Part shown: positions 24,836 to 33,324 of the stretch, one piece after another
Numbering within the stretch: position 1 is the stretch's first letter
How the letters are laid out: each line of letters begins with the position of its first letter
Assembly: GCF_001956585.1 (NCBI RefSeq)
Contig: NZ_MSRR01000009.1
Location: 151,599 to 215,598, forward strand
Direction: 5' to 3'
From: Actinomyces naeslundii
Lineage (GTDB): Bacteria > Actinomycetota > Actinomycetes > Actinomycetales > Actinomycetaceae
DNA length: 64,000 nucleotides
The notes under the pieces: model-generated
What the model was told of the DNA's origin: nothing
Seen by the model: only the letters and a program-made list of their open reading frames with translations
The model's database searches: none
Position numbers and translations under genes: made by a program

Positions 24836-25016
24836 GGATGCATCGCCTCCTTGTGTCTGGTCGGTCGGGTGCGGGGAAGTCGGGATGCGCAGTGGGCCGG
24901 AACCGGCGCACGAGTCCACACGAGTCAGAGAGACTACCCCCGCCCTCGACGGCCCGGAGGCATCCGAGGGGACGCAGAGCGCGCGCGGGTGCGTCACAAG
25001 GCGTCACAATAGGGGC

Positions 25017-26363
25017 ATGCTCATGCCGTACGCACCCTCCGCCGAACCACTTACGCGCCTGGCCGACGGGACGGTCAAGCAGATCAGCCCCTTCACCGGC
25101 ACCGAGGTGTGGACCGTGCCGGGCCGCGCCAACCGCCCCATCTCGCACCCGGTCGCCGAGGTCCGCCCGCTCGAGGCGGCCGACCGCACCCACAGCTGCG
25201 CCTTCTGCTCGGGGCGCTACCTGGAGACACCCCCGGAGAAGGCACGCGTCGTGCGCCGGGCCGACGGCGGCTTCGAGCGTCTCGACGCTCTTACCGTCTC
25301 CGCCCTGTTCGACACGGTGGCCGAGTTCCGGCGGGTGCCCAACCTCTTCGAGATCCTCTCCTTCGACTACTGGCACATCAACCACGGCTACGAGATCCCC
25401 GACGCCGCCCGCGAGCGCATGGAGGCCTACCTGGCCGAGCCGGCCGGCGTCGAGCACGTCGAGCGGGTGGCGCGCACCAAGCTGGCGGCTGCGGGCGCGG
25501 ACCCGGACTCCTGGGACTCGATGGACGAGCGGACCCGCCACACCTTCCTGGCGGCCTTCTTCGCCGGGGGCCACGACGTCATCGTCGGCCGACGCCACTT
25601 CACCGACGACGCCGTCGACACCTCCGCCCTGGCCGGCTCGGGAACCCTGAGCGTGGCAGAGCACCGTGCCTACACGCGCCTGGCGATCCACGCGATGCAG
25701 AGCCTGTACGAGGCCAACCGGTGGGTGCGCTACGTAGCCGTCTTCCAGAACTGGCTGCGGCCGGCCGGGGCGAGCTTCGACCACCTGCACAAGCAGCTGG
25801 TGGGCATCGACGAGCGCGGCGTGACCAGTCAGCTGGAGCTGCAGAAGGTGCGGGTCAACCCCAACCTGTACAACGAGATGGCGGTGGACTACGCCGCCTA
25901 CCAGGGACTGCTCGTGGCGAGCAACGAGCACGCGGTGGCCTTCGCCGGATTCGGGCACCGCTACCCGACGCTGGAGGTGTACTCGACGTCGGCCATGCCC
26001 GAGCCGTGGCTCATGAGCCGCGAGGAGGTCGACGCCGTCGCCGACCTGGTCCACGCCCTGCACGCGGCCACGGGCGCGGACGTGCCCAGCAACGAGGAGT
26101 GGCACCACAAGCCCCTCGACGTGGACCAGCCCATGCCCTGGCACATCACACTCAAGTGGCGGGTCTCGACCCTGGCCGGTTTCGAGGGCGGCACGAAGAT
26201 CTACCTCAACACGATCGACCCGTGGACGCTGCGCAACCGCGTGGTGGCGCGGCTGGAGGACCTGCGGGCGGACCGGCTCATCGCTCCGATGGCCGTGGGT
26301 GAGGAGTGCCCGACGACCCCCAACCGGCTCCTGTACAACCCGGTCCTGACCGCCAGGCCGTAG
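25017..26363 (+). CDS. DUF4921 family protein, galactose-1-phosphate uridylyltransferase-like (HIT superfamily)
   Basis: A 448-residue protein. An early CAFCSGR (Cys61, Cys64) is likely a metal site. FDHLHKQ at about 254-258 has the HxHxQ pattern of the GalT/HIT nucleotidyltransferase active site, and a late EEWHHKPLD and HITLKWR segment resembles the second GalT half. By family it would transfer or hydrolyse nucleotidyl groups on a sugar phosphate or nucleotide; the substrate is unknown. The ATG at 25017 is used because the family sequence starts there (MPYAPSAEPLTRLADGT). A divergent gap of 181 nt separates it from the antiporter. Confidence 0.85.
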   Translation: MLMPYAPSAEPLTRLADGTVKQISPFTGTEVWTVPGRANRPISHPVAEVRPLEAADRTHSCAFCSGRYLETPPEKARVVRRADGGFERLDALTVSALFDTVAEFRRVPNLFEILSFDYWHINHGYEIPDAARERMEAYLAEPAGVEHVERVARTKLAAAGADPDSWDSMDERTRHTFLAAFFAGGHDVIVGRRHFTDDAVDTSALAGSGTLSVAEHRAYTRLAIHAMQSLYEANRWVRYVAVFQNWLRPAGASFDHLHKQLVGIDERGVTSQLELQKVRVNPNLYNEMAVDYAAYQGLLVASNEHAVAFAGFGHRYPTLEVYSTSAMPEPWLMSREEVDAVADLVHALHAATGADVPSNEEWHHKPLDVDQPMPWHITLKWRVSTLAGFEGGTKIYLNTIDPWTLRNRVVARLEDLRADRLIAPMAVGEECPTTPNRLLYNPVLTARP

Positions 26364-26369
26364 GGGCCG

Positions 26370-26418
26370 GTGGGCGCGATCCGACGCCGGCGGCGCCGGA
26401 CTGGGCCGGCCGTACTGC
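26370..26418. repeat. Hairpin repeat, left copy (imperfect)
   Basis: About 49 nt starting 7 nt after the DUF4921 stop, sharing roughly nine of ten bases with the copy at 27372-27420. The stem region at 26374-26408 is a 16-bp inverted repeat with three mismatches around the same GGC loop found in the perfect right-hand copy. It may act as a transcription end for DUF4921 as well as being a dispersed element. Confidence 0.65.
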
Positions 26419-26473
26419 ACGAGGGGCGGGACAAGATGGCCGGAAGATGCCCGCACCGCGGGAGTCACAGGCC

Positions 26474-26502
26474 TTGCATACTCCCATCTCTGTACGTACA
26501 TT
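26474..26502 (+). promoter_or_regulatory. Promoter and operator of the toxin-antitoxin operon
   Basis: TTGCAT, 17 nt, then TACATT gives a good -35/-10 pair, placing transcription start near 26509, about 20 nt before the antitoxin ATG. The palindrome TGTACGTACA (26491-26500) overlaps the -10 element. Ribbon-helix-helix antitoxins repress their own promoters at such sites, so this is a likely operator. Confidence 0.6.
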
Positions 26503-26528
26503 ATCCGCACCATGAAGGAGGTCAGAAC

Positions 26529-26834
26529 ATGCCAACCGCAACAGCCCGCAGAACCCGAAGAATCGACCTGCGCGCCACACCGCGTCAGGAGACTCTGATT
26601 CAGCAAGCCGCCTCCCAGACGGACCGCTCCGTCAGCGAGTTCATCCTGTCCTCAGCGACACTTGAGGCTGAGCGCGTTCTCGCCGATCGCCGCTGGTTCT
26701 CCGTGACATCGGAGCAGTTCGACGCCATTGAGGCCGTGCTGGACGCTCCACTGGAGGAAACGTCCCGTTTCGCCCGCCTATGGAACCGCCCCTCGCCCTT
26801 CGGGACCCGCATCGACCTCGACAACGAATCGTGA
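26529..26834 (+). CDS. DUF1778 ribbon-helix-helix antitoxin (TacA-like)
   Basis: A 101-residue antitoxin. The N-terminal ribbon-helix-helix is RRIDLRATPRQETLIQQAASQTDRSVSEFIL (about residues 10-42). The C-terminal part binds the toxin and contains the family-typical VTSEQFDAIEAVLDAP. It would neutralise the acetyltransferase encoded next and repress the operon. The ATG at 26529 has AAGGAGG 8 nt upstream. Its stop overlaps the toxin's GTG by 4 nt (GTGA), a hallmark of coupled toxin-antitoxin genes. Confidence 0.93.
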   Translation: MPTATARRTRRIDLRATPRQETLIQQAASQTDRSVSEFILSSATLEAERVLADRRWFSVTSEQFDAIEAVLDAPLEETSRFARLWNRPSPFGTRIDLDNES

Positions 26835-27346
26835 GCAGCGGAGGCCTCCAGGCCCCTCGGCGCCTCATCCGCCAGGACGTCACAGCAGGGTTCCAGAGCG
26901 GGGCGAAGGAGCTGGATGACTGGTTCCAGCGCTACGCGTGGCAGAACCAGAAGGCCAACAATGCCGTCGTATACGTCACCACCCAGGATGACGTCATTCT
27001 CGGTTACTACGCCATCACGACGGCCGCCTACTCCCGCAATGACGCACCGGAGGGACTCAATCACCGTAGCCGACCGGAGGAGATTCCATGCATCCTCCTG
27101 GCCCGGCTCGCAGTTGATGAGCGGGCCCAGGGGCACGGAATCGGCGCAGCACTACTCAAGGACGCGATCGAGCGTTGCTACATGCTCAGCCGAGAAGTGG
27201 GTGCTGCCGCCCTTGTCGTGCACTGTCGAGATGAGCAGGCGCGCTCCTTCTATCTCGCCAACGGCGACTTTCTTCCATCACCCGCCAACAACCTGCACCT
27301 GCTGCTCCCCATGAAGCGGCTGAGCCGGATGCTCGGGTCCTCCTGA
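26831..27346 (+). CDS. GNAT acetyltransferase toxin (TacT-like)
   Basis: A 171-residue GNAT protein read from a GTG overlapping the antitoxin stop. The acetyl-CoA loop ERAQGHGIGAALLKDA covers residues 98-112, and the conserved Tyr141 in RSFYLANGDF is the usual catalytic residue. The N-terminus (FQSGAKELDDWFQRYAWQNQ) and IPCILLARLAVD match TacT/AtaT-type toxins, which acetylate the amino group of aminoacyl-tRNA and stop translation. A longer frame begins at 26780, but only inside the antitoxin gene. All key residues are intact, so the toxin looks functional. Confidence 0.92.
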   Translation: MSSGGLQAPRRLIRQDVTAGFQSGAKELDDWFQRYAWQNQKANNAVVYVTTQDDVILGYYAITTAAYSRNDAPEGLNHRSRPEEIPCILLARLAVDERAQGHGIGAALLKDAIERCYMLSREVGAAALVVHCRDEQARSFYLANGDFLPSPANNLHLLLPMKRLSRMLGSS

Positions 27347-27371
27347 GCCGAACCGGCCGCGAGAGCCGAGG

Positions 27372-27426
27372 GTGGGCGCAGTCCGACGCCGGCGGCGTCG
27401 GACTGCGCCGGCCGTATTGCACGAGG
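27372..27426. repeat. Hairpin repeat, right copy with perfect 16-bp stem
   Basis: At 27375-27409 the sequence is a perfect inverted repeat, GGCGCAGTCCGACGCC / GGCGTCGGACTGCGCC with loop GGC, followed by GCCGGCCGTATTGCACGAGG, which is also in the left copy. It lies 28 nt after the toxin stop, so the repeats bracket the toxin-antitoxin module. No T-run follows, so a factor-independent terminator is not supported. A REP-like element is the simplest description. Confidence 0.7.
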
Positions 27427-27533
27427 CCCGGGTTGTACCGACCAGGGGTTGTCCGTACTGCGCGGGCTCGGGACTCGCGTGGAGTACGGCGAAGCGGCCA
27501 GCGAGAGAGCGGGCCTCGGCGGCCGCGGCAGTC

Positions 27534-28400
27534 TCAGCAGCCCAGGGCGCTGCGCTCCTCGGGACCCACCCAGCCCGAGCGGCTCTCCAGGGCGCGGAAC
27601 CAGCGGGCCAGCGCTGGCCAGAAGGAGATCGACGGCGCCTCCCCGCCGGGGTAGTGCTGACGCCCGCCGTACTCGTAGGACTGGACGGTGGTGAACAGGC
27701 GGATGTCGCTGCCGGTGGGCTTGTCGCCGCACAGGTACTGGCCGATCGCGACGACGGCGGACAGGGCCGGCCCGTCGAGCATCGTCAGGCCGTCCTCGCG
27801 GGAGGCCTCCATCCGCGTGGCCCGGGCCAGGAGGGTGTCGATGACGTCGAAGCCCACGAGCACGCCGTTGGCCGCAGCCGCAGCCTTCTCCGGGTCCTTG
27901 GAGTGGGTGGCCACCGCATGGCCGACGTTGATCTGGGAGCCGATCCACTCGTCCCAGGCGTCGGTGGAGTTGCGGCGGTTGAGTGGGTAGAGGTCCGGGG
28001 CGCCCTCGCGCTGGAGGTCCCACCAGGCGGTGGACAGATCGAAGAGCATGTCGCCGGAGTCGTCGCTGACGACCTCGCCGGTGGTCATGTCCACCAGGGC
28101 AGGGACGGTGGGGGGCGGCTCGTAGCCGGGGGTCTTCTCATAGACCTCGGCCAGGGAGCGGGCGCCGAGCGCCGGGTCGACGCCGGGCTCGCCGTCGGGA
28201 CCGGTCAGCTCCCAGTAGCCGTCCGCACCCTTGCCGTAGGTCCAGGACACGGGAAGCGCCTCGGTCAGGCCGAGCAGGCGCCGGGCGATGAGGACGCGGC
28301 GGCACCACGGGCACGAGCCCGCCGCCACGAGTCGATAGCGCCCCGCCTCCACGGGTAGGTCGCCACTGGGTGAGAATCGGTGTGAGACTGCGATGGCCAT
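27534..28400 (-). CDS. Glutathione S-transferase-fold reductase (ECM4/YqjG-like)
   Basis: A 288-residue protein with an N-terminal thioredoxin fold and the catalytic motif CPWCRR (Cys30, Cys33). It has the segments TVPALVDMTTGEVVSDDSGDM and DIRLFTTV seen in glutathionyl-hydroquinone reductases. Actinobacteria lack glutathione, so the actinobacterial forms may use mycothiol or another thiol; that part is inference. The family enzyme has a CPWA active site, and the second Cys here is a notable variation. The ATG at 28400 is chosen for the GGGAGG just upstream. Confidence 0.8.
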   Translation of the reverse strand: MAIAVSHRFSPSGDLPVEAGRYRLVAAGSCPWCRRVLIARRLLGLTEALPVSWTYGKGADGYWELTGPDGEPGVDPALGARSLAEVYEKTPGYEPPPTVPALVDMTTGEVVSDDSGDMLFDLSTAWWDLQREGAPDLYPLNRRNSTDAWDEWIGSQINVGHAVATHSKDPEKAAAAANGVLVGFDVIDTLLARATRMEASREDGLTMLDGPALSAVVAIGQYLCGDKPTGSDIRLFTTVQSYEYGGRQHYPGGEAPSISFWPALARWFRALESRSGWVGPEERSALGC

Positions 28401-28602
28401 GGGGTGCCTCCCGGGAGGGTCGTCAAGGGGGTCGTGGTGCCCAAGGCTTATCATTCCTCGCCCGACCGCGGCCGTCAGCCGATTCACACGGGGCGAACCT
28501 CCCACGCGTCACATTGCGATACGCCACCCACGCACGCCCCAGGGGACCTTTGACCCGTACGGGGACGCTCTCGACTCAACGGGCGAGGCGCAGCACCGCG
28601 GG

Positions 28603-31600
28603 TCAGCGCAGCGTCTCCTCGATGGAGACCACGAACTCCAGGGCGTCGTGGCCGTCCCACTGCGGCTCACCCAGCAGGTCGCGCACGCGAGCGCAGGCGG
28701 CCAGGGCGTCGTCTCGCTCGCCGCGCTCGGCGTGCAGGCGGGCCAGCATGCACAGGGCGCGCGAGGCCGAGTCCCGGTCCTCGGTGTCCATGTATCCGTC
28801 GTAGGCGGCCTCGCAGTGCTGGACGGCCTGCCAGTTCTGGCCGGTGCGCCACAGGATCCAGGCCATGTCGTCGTGCCAGTCGCCGATCTCCCAGGCCGAG
28901 GAGTAGCCCTCGGTGTCGGCCACGCCGGCGAAGGCCTGGCGGGCCTCCTCCATGACCTCCCGGGCCTCGTCGAGCCGGGCGCGGGCCATGGGCAGGGTGA
29001 GGTCGTCCACCAGCGCCCGGGCCGAGCGGCGCAGCGCTCGCCCCCGGTCCAGGCAGCCCTGGTCGGTGCGGGTGTCCTCCAGGTCAGCGGCCTGGCGGAA
29101 CAGGGTGGCGGCGCGCACATTGTCCTTGAGGTTGGAGGCGGCCATCGCCGCGTGCGAGAGGTACTCCCCCGCCAGCGCCCGGCGTCCCTGGTCCTGCAGG
29201 ATCCGGGCGGCGGCCAGCGAGTGCTCGGCGACACTGTCCTCCTCCCCCATGGCCATACCGGTCTGGGCCAGGAGCCGGTGCAGGTACAGGGCGATGCTCC
29301 CGGCCCCGGCGCGCTGAGCCAGGGACAGTGCGGACTCCAGGACCTCGGCGCTCTCCAGGTAGCGCTCGGAGGCCTCCAGCGCCGAGCCCAGAGACAGCAG
29401 CGAGGCCACGGCGTACAGCGTGATGCCGGCGGCCAGCATGATGTTGGCCTGCTCGCGGAACTGGGTGATGGCCTCGTCGAACTGCCCCACCTCCATCGAG
29501 GAGATGCCCAGCAGCCTCCGCCCGCGGGCGGCCAGGACCGGGGAGACCTTCTCATGGCGGCGCATGACCTCCTCGGCTAGGAGGCAGCCGTTGTAGACGT
29601 CGCCGCACTCGGCCAGGACCTCGGCGCGCGCCATGTCGAGGATGTCGTCCATCCGCTCGGCGTGGCGGTCCTCGGGGACGACCGCGGCGGCCCGGGCGAC
29701 GACCTGGATCGCCCCGAGGGCCTCATCGCGGGCGTGCAGGTCGGTGAGGACCGAGGCGCCCACGAGCAGCGCGTCGGCGGCCAGGACGAGGGCATCGGTG
29801 CCACCGGGATCGAGCAGCTCGGTGGACACCAGGTCCTCGATCTGGGCCTCAACCTGCCCGATGAGCGAGGTGGCGCGCCGCAGGCGCTGGTCGCGCTCGG
29901 CCTCCAGGGGGCGCTCGGCGATGGAGTCGGCGGTGATCTCGTTGTCGAGGTTGAGCAGGTCGACGTAGTAGGCGCCCAGCGGCCCGAAGGCCAGCTCGAT
30001 GAGGGGTCGGATCCGCAGGCGCTCGGCGATGGCCTCGTCCATCTCGGTACGACACGTCAGGGCGGCGGCCCGCAGCAGGCCGGTGTGGTACTCCAGGCCC
30101 GGGATCTCCTCACCGGGCGGCGGCAGCAGGTCGCGCGTGGCCACCTGGTCGACGACGTACCAGTAGTCCATCGTCGAGGAGCCGATGGAGCGGCGGTGCT
30201 CGACGTAGCGGCGCACCGCGTCCTCTCCACTGCGCACCGGCCGGGGACGCACGAGGTCCACCAGCGGGAAGGGCTCGTCACCGCCCTGGTGGCTGGTGAC
30301 GGCGCGTCCGGCACGGGTGCGTCGGGCACCCGCCTCCGGGCTCGACGACGTCGTCCGGGGCGCGTGCTCCTGGATCGATCCCTCGTCGTCGGCCACGAGG
30401 CCCAGGAGGGAGGCGACGTCGGGCTCGGCGCCGTCCTCGTTTACGGTCAGGCTCGTCTGGGCCGGCTCGGGCAGCTCCTCGGAGGGCTCCAGGAGGTCGA
30501 CCTCCACGCCGAGCCCGTGAACCGCGCCGGGAGCGGCGTCGAAGACGGCCCGTACCAGGGAGCGCTCCAGGTGGTCGGAGATCGTGGAGTTGCCGTTGCG
30601 GGCGTCGAACTGCTGGGCCAGGCGCCGGGCCCAGCCGGTCATCTCGGCGTAGGCGCGCGAGATGGTGGTGGAGGCCTCCAACCCCGGCAGCGGGTACCAC
30701 AAGTCGGCGGTCGGGAGCTCGACGCCCAGGGCCTCCTCGCCCCGACCGGCCCGCTCGGCCTCGCGCAGCACCAGGCTCATGCCTCGCAGCGCCGACAGCA
30801 GCACGTAGGCGGACTCGGCCTGGGCCAGCCAGGGCAGGTGGCGTCGCAGGATCTCCAGGCCGCGGTCCACCCGCCTCACGAGGGCCAGGTACTCCAGGTG
30901 GTAGGACAAGGAGATGAGGGCCTTGGGCGTGCGGCGGATCTCCCGGTAGGAGCGCAGGTGGGCCTCCCAGGCGGCCCGGGGCCGTCCGGAGGCCAGCAGG
31001 GGCAGCAGCACGAGGGACTGCGTGGTCTGGGGCTGCTCGGCGCAGCCGACGGCGCCGGTCAGCACGGGCACGGCCGTGGCCACGGCCAGCTCCCACGCCT
31101 CGGTGCGGTAGGCGAAGGCCACCTGTCGCATGGGGTCGCAGCCCTCGCAGTCGGCGTTCTCATCGCGGTGGGTGGCCCGCCAGGCGGCCAGCTCCTCGGC
31201 GGCCTCCTCCTCAAGCCCCAGCAGGCCGGCGACCGAGGCGCGCTCGCCGTGGACGACGTGCATGGAGGCACCCCCGGCGCGGTAGAACTCCTCGAGGCTG
31301 GCCTCGAGCTGGCGCACCTTGTCCTTGGAGACCTTGGGATTGGCGGCCGCCACGGCCACCGCCCGCTTGAAGTGCCAGTGCAGGGTGCGCACCTGGGCGT
31401 CGTCGAACAGCTCGGGACGTCTCTGGTAGCGGGCGAGGTTCCACACGAAGGGCTCCAGCGCCTTCCACTCCTCATTGCCCTGCTGGTAGGCCTCGGTCAG
31501 GGCCAGCCGGGTGGCGACCCGCAGGTCCTCCTCACCCAGGGCGTCCGCCCAGCTGACCGCCTCCGCGACAAGGGCCGAGGTCCTGGGGCCGTGGCCGAGG

Positions 31601-31647
31601 GCATCGGCGTAGGCAAGGCGCTCGAGGATGTCTTCGCGTGTTGTCAT
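28603..31647 (-). CDS. Large tetratricopeptide-repeat protein of unknown function
   Basis: A 1014-residue soluble protein, almost all helical, with degenerate TPR-like pairs through its length. The clearest are in the C-terminal third (for example RLLGISSMEVGQFDEAITQFREQANIML and SSAWEIGDWHDDMAWILWRTGQNWQAVQHCEAAYDGY). A likely disordered linker (about 415-470, Ser/Pro/acidic) separates two halves. DCEGCDPMRQ near residue 170 could bind metal or form a disulfide. There is no signal peptide, enzyme motif or membrane helix, so it is probably a scaffold. The start at 31647 has GGAAGGA 10 nt upstream. An in-frame ATG at 31689 overlaps the stop of the 30-codon leader ORF and could also be used. 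It ends a minus-strand series with two YbjN genes. Confidence 0.8.
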   Translation of the reverse strand: MTTREDILERLAYADALGHGPRTSALVAEAVSWADALGEEDLRVATRLALTEAYQQGNEEWKALEPFVWNLARYQRRPELFDDAQVRTLHWHFKRAVAVAAANPKVSKDKVRQLEASLEEFYRAGGASMHVVHGERASVAGLLGLEEEAAEELAAWRATHRDENADCEGCDPMRQVAFAYRTEAWELAVATAVPVLTGAVGCAEQPQTTQSLVLLPLLASGRPRAAWEAHLRSYREIRRTPKALISLSYHLEYLALVRRVDRGLEILRRHLPWLAQAESAYVLLSALRGMSLVLREAERAGRGEEALGVELPTADLWYPLPGLEASTTISRAYAEMTGWARRLAQQFDARNGNSTISDHLERSLVRAVFDAAPGAVHGLGVEVDLLEPSEELPEPAQTSLTVNEDGAEPDVASLLGLVADDEGSIQEHAPRTTSSSPEAGARRTRAGRAVTSHQGGDEPFPLVDLVRPRPVRSGEDAVRRYVEHRRSIGSSTMDYWYVVDQVATRDLLPPPGEEIPGLEYHTGLLRAAALTCRTEMDEAIAERLRIRPLIELAFGPLGAYYVDLLNLDNEITADSIAERPLEAERDQRLRRATSLIGQVEAQIEDLVSTELLDPGGTDALVLAADALLVGASVLTDLHARDEALGAIQVVARAAAVVPEDRHAERMDDILDMARAEVLAECGDVYNGCLLAEEVMRRHEKVSPVLAARGRRLLGISSMEVGQFDEAITQFREQANIMLAAGITLYAVASLLSLGSALEASERYLESAEVLESALSLAQRAGAGSIALYLHRLLAQTGMAMGEEDSVAEHSLAAARILQDQGRRALAGEYLSHAAMAASNLKDNVRAATLFRQAADLEDTRTDQGCLDRGRALRRSARALVDDLTLPMARARLDEAREVMEEARQAFAGVADTEGYSSAWEIGDWHDDMAWILWRTGQNWQAVQHCEAAYDGYMDTEDRDSASRALCMLARLHAERGERDDALAACARVRDLLGEPQWDGHDALEFVVSIEETLR

Positions 31648-31685
31648 GGAGTCTGTCCTTCCGGGCGGAGCCTGACGTTGCGCCG

Positions 31686-31778
31686 TCATGAGGCGGAGGC
31701 TTCCACCGTGCCCTGGGAGCGCCGCGGGAGACAGGCCATCATCCCGCGCCGTTCAACGATGAACGACGGCATAGGCAT
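31686..31778 (-). CDS. 30-codon ORF in the leader of the TPR gene
   Basis: Preceded by AAAGGAGG at ideal spacing (5 nt), this frame encodes 30 residues beginning MPMPSFIVERRGMMACL. It ends with a TGA that overlaps the ATG at 31689, which is in frame with the TPR gene (ATGA junction). No similarity is recognised. It may be a leader peptide coupling translation into the TPR gene, or a small protein in its own right. The rest of 31779-32006 holds no gene; a TATAAC hexamer at about 31835 on this strand may be the -10 of a local promoter. Confidence 0.5.
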   Translation of the reverse strand: MPMPSFIVERRGMMACLPRRSQGTVEASAS

Positions 31779-32006
31779 ATCGGCCTCCTTTCATCCAGCG
31801 GGGTGGTCGTCCGACGTCCAGTGTTACCGAACAGTTATAGAATCCGCTACCGCTGCGCCGAGGGGCAACTCGACCGCAGGGCATGTCGGAGACCCACACC
31901 GTACCCCGACCGACCGGTTCGAGATCCGTCTGCTTCGACGACGTCTCTCACTACTCCAGTGTTTCCAACGGGTTTCGTACAGCCGAGACCACCGGACCCG
32001 TATGGT

Positions 32007-32777
32007 CTAGGACACGAGCACGGGCTCGGGGGTGTCGGTTGTCTCAACCCCGGTTCCGCCTTCAGCATCACCCAGGGCAATCATGTCCTCATCACTCTTG
32101 ACGCCGGCGTCGGACTCCGCATCGACTTCTGCAGCGGCCTCTGAACCGGCCTCTGAACCGGCCCGCGCAGCCCGCGAATCGGCCTCTGTCCGGGACTGCG
32201 CGTACGCGTCGGTTCCGGGGCCGCTGACGACGGCGGCCATCTCCGGCGTCTGCGTCGTATCGGGCAAGGCGACGGCAACCGCCTCCTGCGCCGTCGTCTC
32301 GCCGGCGGTCTCGGTGCCGGTCGGGCCGGCAGCGTCGTCGAGGATGCCGAGGACCTCGCGCAGAGCCTCGTCGACGCCGTCGAGAATGAAGTCCATGGTG
32401 CCGGCGAGCTGGGCGTCGTCGAGCCCGGCCCCGATATTGGTGAGCACCTCGGCGCACAGGCTCAGCCCAGCGTCATCAACCTCGGTGTAGAGGGCGGGAA
32501 TGAGCCGGCCGCTGGAGACCTCCTGGGCCACGGCGCGCACCCGCGAGAGCATCGCGGCGCTCGGGGCGGGGCCGCCGAGATCGTGGTGGGCGCGCACGGC
32601 GAGAATCCGACGGTCGACCACCGTGAGCACGTAGTCGAAGCCGGCCACCGAGGAGCGCACCAGCCCCTCGGACAGGTCGATGTCGTAGCCGTAGCCGCAC
32701 TGGGCGAGCCAGGCGGCCAGGCGCCTGAGGGTCACGGTCGGGGTCACGGCCCCCTCCGGCTGGTTCCACCAGGCCAT
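32007..32777 (-). CDS. YbjN-domain protein with long acidic tail
   Basis: A 256-residue protein. Residues about 15-150 form a YbjN/type III secretion chaperone-like domain (LAAWLAQCGYGYDIDLSEGLVRSSVAGFDYVLTVVD). The remaining about 100 residues are low complexity, rich in Ala, Glu, Asp and Thr, and probably disordered. YbjN proteins adopt a secretion-chaperone-like fold, but their role in actinobacteria is not settled. The start codon overlaps the stop of the preceding YbjN gene (TGATG), so the two are coupled and may form a heterodimer. In this DNA the TPR gene follows downstream. Confidence 0.82.
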   Translation of the reverse strand: MAWWNQPEGAVTPTVTLRRLAAWLAQCGYGYDIDLSEGLVRSSVAGFDYVLTVVDRRILAVRAHHDLGGPAPSAAMLSRVRAVAQEVSSGRLIPALYTEVDDAGLSLCAEVLTNIGAGLDDAQLAGTMDFILDGVDEALREVLGILDDAAGPTGTETAGETTAQEAVAVALPDTTQTPEMAAVVSGPGTDAYAQSRTEADSRAARAGSEAGSEAAAEVDAESDAGVKSDEDMIALGDAEGGTGVETTDTPEPVLVS

Positions 32778-33217
32778 CAGTCCTCCTCCCAGGTGACGAG
32801 CTCGGGGAAGCGCTCCTCCACGGTGGCGAAGAAGGCCCGGGTCATTCCCAGGCCCATGTCCAGGAAGGCGTCGAGCTGGGCATCGCTCATTCCCTCACCG
32901 ACGTAGGCCACCATCTGGGTGCTCAGCAGCAGCGAGCTCGGGTCGTGGGCGGGGGTGACGGCCAGGTCCGGACCGTAGGTGGCGCGGTGCTGGGTGTCGA
33001 TGAAGACCCGCATCTCGTCGAGGCGGCAGGCCGCAGGACGCCCGCGCCACATGCCGGCCACGACGAGGGCGGCCTTCTCGTCATGCAGGTAGATGCCGAT
33101 GTCGCAGCCCGGGTAGCCCATGAAGACGGCACCGTCCTCCTCCGGGCCGGCGGCGATGCCGCGCTGGGACAGCCAGGTCTCGACCCTGGCCAGGGTCAGT
33201 GCCGGTTGTGCGCTCAT
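32777..33217 (-). CDS. YbjN-domain protein, compact form
   Basis: A 146-residue single-domain YbjN protein (LARVETWLSQRGIAAGPEEDGAVFMGYPGCDIGIYLHDEKAALVVAGMWRG). It is the paralogue of the next gene without the acidic tail. The ATG at 33217 is chosen because the domain begins right after it and GGAGG lies about 13 nt upstream. An upstream extension to 33307 would add 30 Pro/Ser-rich residues. Two adjacent, overlapping YbjN paralogues suggest a stable complex. Confidence 0.82.
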   Translation of the reverse strand: MSAQPALTLARVETWLSQRGIAAGPEEDGAVFMGYPGCDIGIYLHDEKAALVVAGMWRGRPAACRLDEMRVFIDTQHRATYGPDLAVTPAHDPSSLLLSTQMVAYVGEGMSDAQLDAFLDMGLGMTRAFFATVEERFPELVTWEED

Positions 33218-33324
33218 GGGCGGGTTCGCCTCCTTCCCGGTGCTGGGTTGTTGCAGGTCTGATGGGAATTGACACGGCTGTGACACCGGCCGGCGGCCCG
33301 CCGACACCGACGCGCGAGCCGGAC

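Noticed and set aside
26374..27409. The hairpin repeats as transposon terminal inverted repeats
   Set aside because: The two copies are in direct orientation, there is no transposase between them, and no target-site duplication is visible.
29662..32010. A 782-codon open frame antisense to the TPR gene
   Set aside because: No recognisable domain or start signal, and it overlaps a gene whose translated repeats are coherent.
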